Shown here piece after piece: positions 6,576 through 9,689 of a stretch of 9,689 nucleotides of DNA. The stretch lies in NCBI GenBank assembly GCA_050733695.1, contig JBOHTO010000013.1, forward strand, positions 1 through 9,689, read 5' to 3'. A program made the translations under genes and the position numbers. A model generated the notes under the pieces. The model saw only the letters and a list, made by a program, of their open reading frames with translations, made no database searches and was not told the origin of the DNA. This DNA comes from JBOHTO01 sp050733695. GTDB lineage: Bacteria; Gemmatimonadota; Gemmatimonadetes; Gemmatimonadales; Gemmatimonadaceae. Position 1 is the first letter of the stretch; every line of letters starts with the position of its first letter.

Positions 6576-6595
6576 CGCCGCGAAGCATCGCGGCG
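6576..6595 (+). other. Perfect 8-bp hairpin between tRNA-Arg and tRNA-Lys
   Basis: CGCCGCGA (6576-6583) and TCGCGGCG (6588-6595) form a perfect, very GC-rich stem with an AGCA loop. No T-run follows on either strand, so it is not a classical intrinsic terminator. It could be a processing or pausing element in the tRNA precursor. Confidence 0.6.
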
Positions 6596-6606
6596 CACGG
6601 ATCAGG

Positions 6607-8135
<1,529 letters not shown>

Positions 8136-8167
8136 TTCCAGTGGATGAGAGGGGATGAGGCGGCCAC

Positions 8168-8196
8168 TTGCCGGAGCAGTGCCGTACGGGTAGAAT
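8168..8196 (+). promoter_or_regulatory. Candidate sigma-70 promoter upstream of rrn
   Basis: TTGCCG (8168-8173, 4 of 6), a 17-bp spacer and TAGAAT (8191-8196, 5 of 6). It points towards the 16S gene from about 480 bp upstream. It could be the distal member of a set of rrn promoters. Confidence 0.3.
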
Positions 8197-8234
8197 GGAT
8201 AGCTCGACGCACGGGGTGCAGGAATTGCGACATT

Positions 8235-8258
8235 GTTCGCACCGAGCGGTGCCCGAAC
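8235..8258 (+). other. Bulged 9-bp inverted repeat
   Basis: GTTCGCACC (8235-8243) pairs with GGTGC plus CGAAC (8248-8258), with a GAGC loop and a CC bulge at 8253-8254. It lies just upstream of the TTGACA at 8277. It could be an operator or the hairpin of an RNA started at 8168-8196. Confidence 0.4.
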
Positions 8259-8276
8259 GATTCAGTGATCGAAAGG

Positions 8277-8305
8277 TTGACAGGGGCGCTACCGCACGTT
8301 ACTGT
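8277..8305 (+). promoter_or_regulatory. Candidate sigma-70 promoter for the rRNA operon
   Basis: A perfect TTGACA (8277-8282), a 17-bp spacer and TACTGT (8300-8305, with the conserved T1, A2 and T6). It is oriented towards 16S, about 365 bp before its mature 5' end. Confidence 0.4.
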
Positions 8306-8457
8306 TCAAGGCTGTCGTCGATTGTGGCCCGCGTACGAGTGCGAGAATGCGATTCGGCGTTTCGTTTCGCTGGCAGACGGCACGAAGGAACGAAGAAGGA
8401 ATGAACTGGTTGATCCGGACCCGAGAGGGTTCTGCACAGAGAGTTTGGAAGTAGCAG

Positions 8458-8509
8458 CAGAGTTGTTTGGCAGAGCTGTTTGGCAGAGCTGTTTGGCAGA
8501 GCTGTTTGA
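8458..8509 (+). repeat. Four-copy 13-bp tandem array containing -35-like hexamers
   Basis: Unit CAGAGCTGTTTGG at 8458-8470 (one mismatch), 8471-8483, 8484-8496 and 8497-8509 (last base changed). A shortened relative, CAGAGAGTTTGG, lies at 8437-8448. Each junction spells TTGGCA (8467, 8480, 8493), and the last copy spells TTGACA (8506-8511). The array ends about 165 bp before the 16S start, where an rrn promoter is expected. Confidence 0.85.
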
Positions 8510-8520
8510 CAATCGAGAAT
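8493..8520 (+). promoter_or_regulatory. Candidate rrn-proximal promoter using the repeat array
   Basis: TTGGCA (8493-8498, 5 of 6), a 16-bp spacer and GAGAAT (8515-8520, 4 of 6). The perfect TTGACA at 8506 has only poor -10 candidates (GGATGT or GATGTG at 17-18 bp). Confidence 0.3.
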
Positions 8521-8614
8521 GGGATGTCGGATGTGCGAGGCGGACTCCATGATCCGGAGCTGTTCAGGGCTTCGGGGAGAGTTCAGACCTGATCATATTC
8601 GAGTGATTCGGACG

Positions 8615-8648
8615 CGCTGTCACGAGGTTTGTATGACAGCGTGACAGC
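8615..8648 (+). other. Inverted and direct TGACAGC heptamers in the 16S leader
   Basis: CGCTGTCA (8615-8622) pairs perfectly with TGACAGCG (8634-8641), with an 11-nt loop. A second direct TGACAGC follows at 8642-8648, so the left arm could pair with either copy. A weak boxA-like TGCTTTTCA follows at 8666-8674. Confidence 0.5.
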
Positions 8649-8675
8649 CGTTCGTAGAGTCGATCTGCTTTTCAT

Positions 8676-9689
<1,014 letters not shown>

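Larger units (their letters stand above)
8136..8675. other. Non-coding region between serine hydrolase and 16S rRNA (rrn upstream region)
   Basis: 540 bp without a credible gene; the short open frames here lack ribosome binding sites and family motifs. It must hold the promoters for the - strand hydrolase and for the rRNA operon. It contains candidate promoters, a bulged hairpin (8235-8258), a short purine-rich GAAGGAACGAAGAAGGAA stretch (8385-8402), the 13-bp repeat array (8458-8509), and TGACAGC heptamers (8616-8648) close to the 16S start. No convincing hydrolase promoter was found. Confidence 0.75.

Noticed and set aside
5986..6588. 200-residue minus-strand frame over the rdgB end, the 27-bp repeat and two tRNAs
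   Set aside because: It is antisense to rdgB, tRNA-Pro and tRNA-Arg; peptides such as GATGFEPVTSCSQSRR and GGTRTPDPQLRR are classic antisense-tRNA translations.
8379..8403. GGCACGAAGGAACGAAGAAGG stretch resembling dispersed GGCACGAAGG repeats
   Set aside because: Too short and irregular in this window to call a repeat family member.

Overview
The window looks like a chromosomal segment of a GC-rich Gram-negative bacterium, most likely a member of Gemmatimonadota outside the genus Gemmatimonas. The evidence is the partial 16S rRNA at the right edge. Its variable regions resemble that phylum by recollection, for example the CATACGCTCATC stretch and the GGGGAATCTTGCGCAATGG stretch. The protein-coding genes fit: there is LPS and outer-membrane machinery, plus the peptidase-MA/TolB-like/barrel architecture that I associate with Gemmatimonadota and relatives. 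The phylum call is an inference from memory, not a database result.

Left block (1-4673, all + strand, tightly packed): an outer-membrane/LPS group. It opens with the 3' part of a very large protein that joins a gluzincin metalloprotease domain, a TolB-like beta-propeller and a C-terminal Omp85-type barrel. Next come an unrecognised lipoprotein, an LptE-like LPS-assembly lipoprotein, a small single-pass membrane protein and the heptose-1-phosphate adenylyltransferase RfaE2. Gaps are a few bases or overlaps, so one transcript is likely. The theme is making, exporting and inserting outer-membrane components.

Middle block (4674-6158): a 130-bp spacer carries a REP-like palindrome and a small tandem duplication. 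Then come rph (RNase PH) and rdgB (XTP/dITP diphosphatase), overlapping by 4 bp. These are conserved housekeeping genes.

tRNA block (6159-6679): a 27-bp tandem repeat ends in a plausible promoter, followed by tRNA-Pro(UGG), tRNA-Arg(UCU) and tRNA-Lys(CUU). Only the Arg gene encodes its CCA end.

Right block: on the - strand, a secreted beta-lactamase-fold serine hydrolase (8135-6645) runs into the tRNA-Lys gene and takes its last ten codons and its stop from the antisense of that tRNA. A 540-bp non-coding stretch (8136-8675) holds candidate sigma-70 promoters, a hairpin, a 4-copy 13-bp repeat array and heptamer repeats. It leads into the 16S rRNA gene, which is cut off by the window end. The 16S carries a net 16-nt insertion in helix 22, capped by a GCAA tetraloop hairpin. 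This is the most unusual single observation here.

No CRISPR array, transposase, phage or dedicated defence system is visible.
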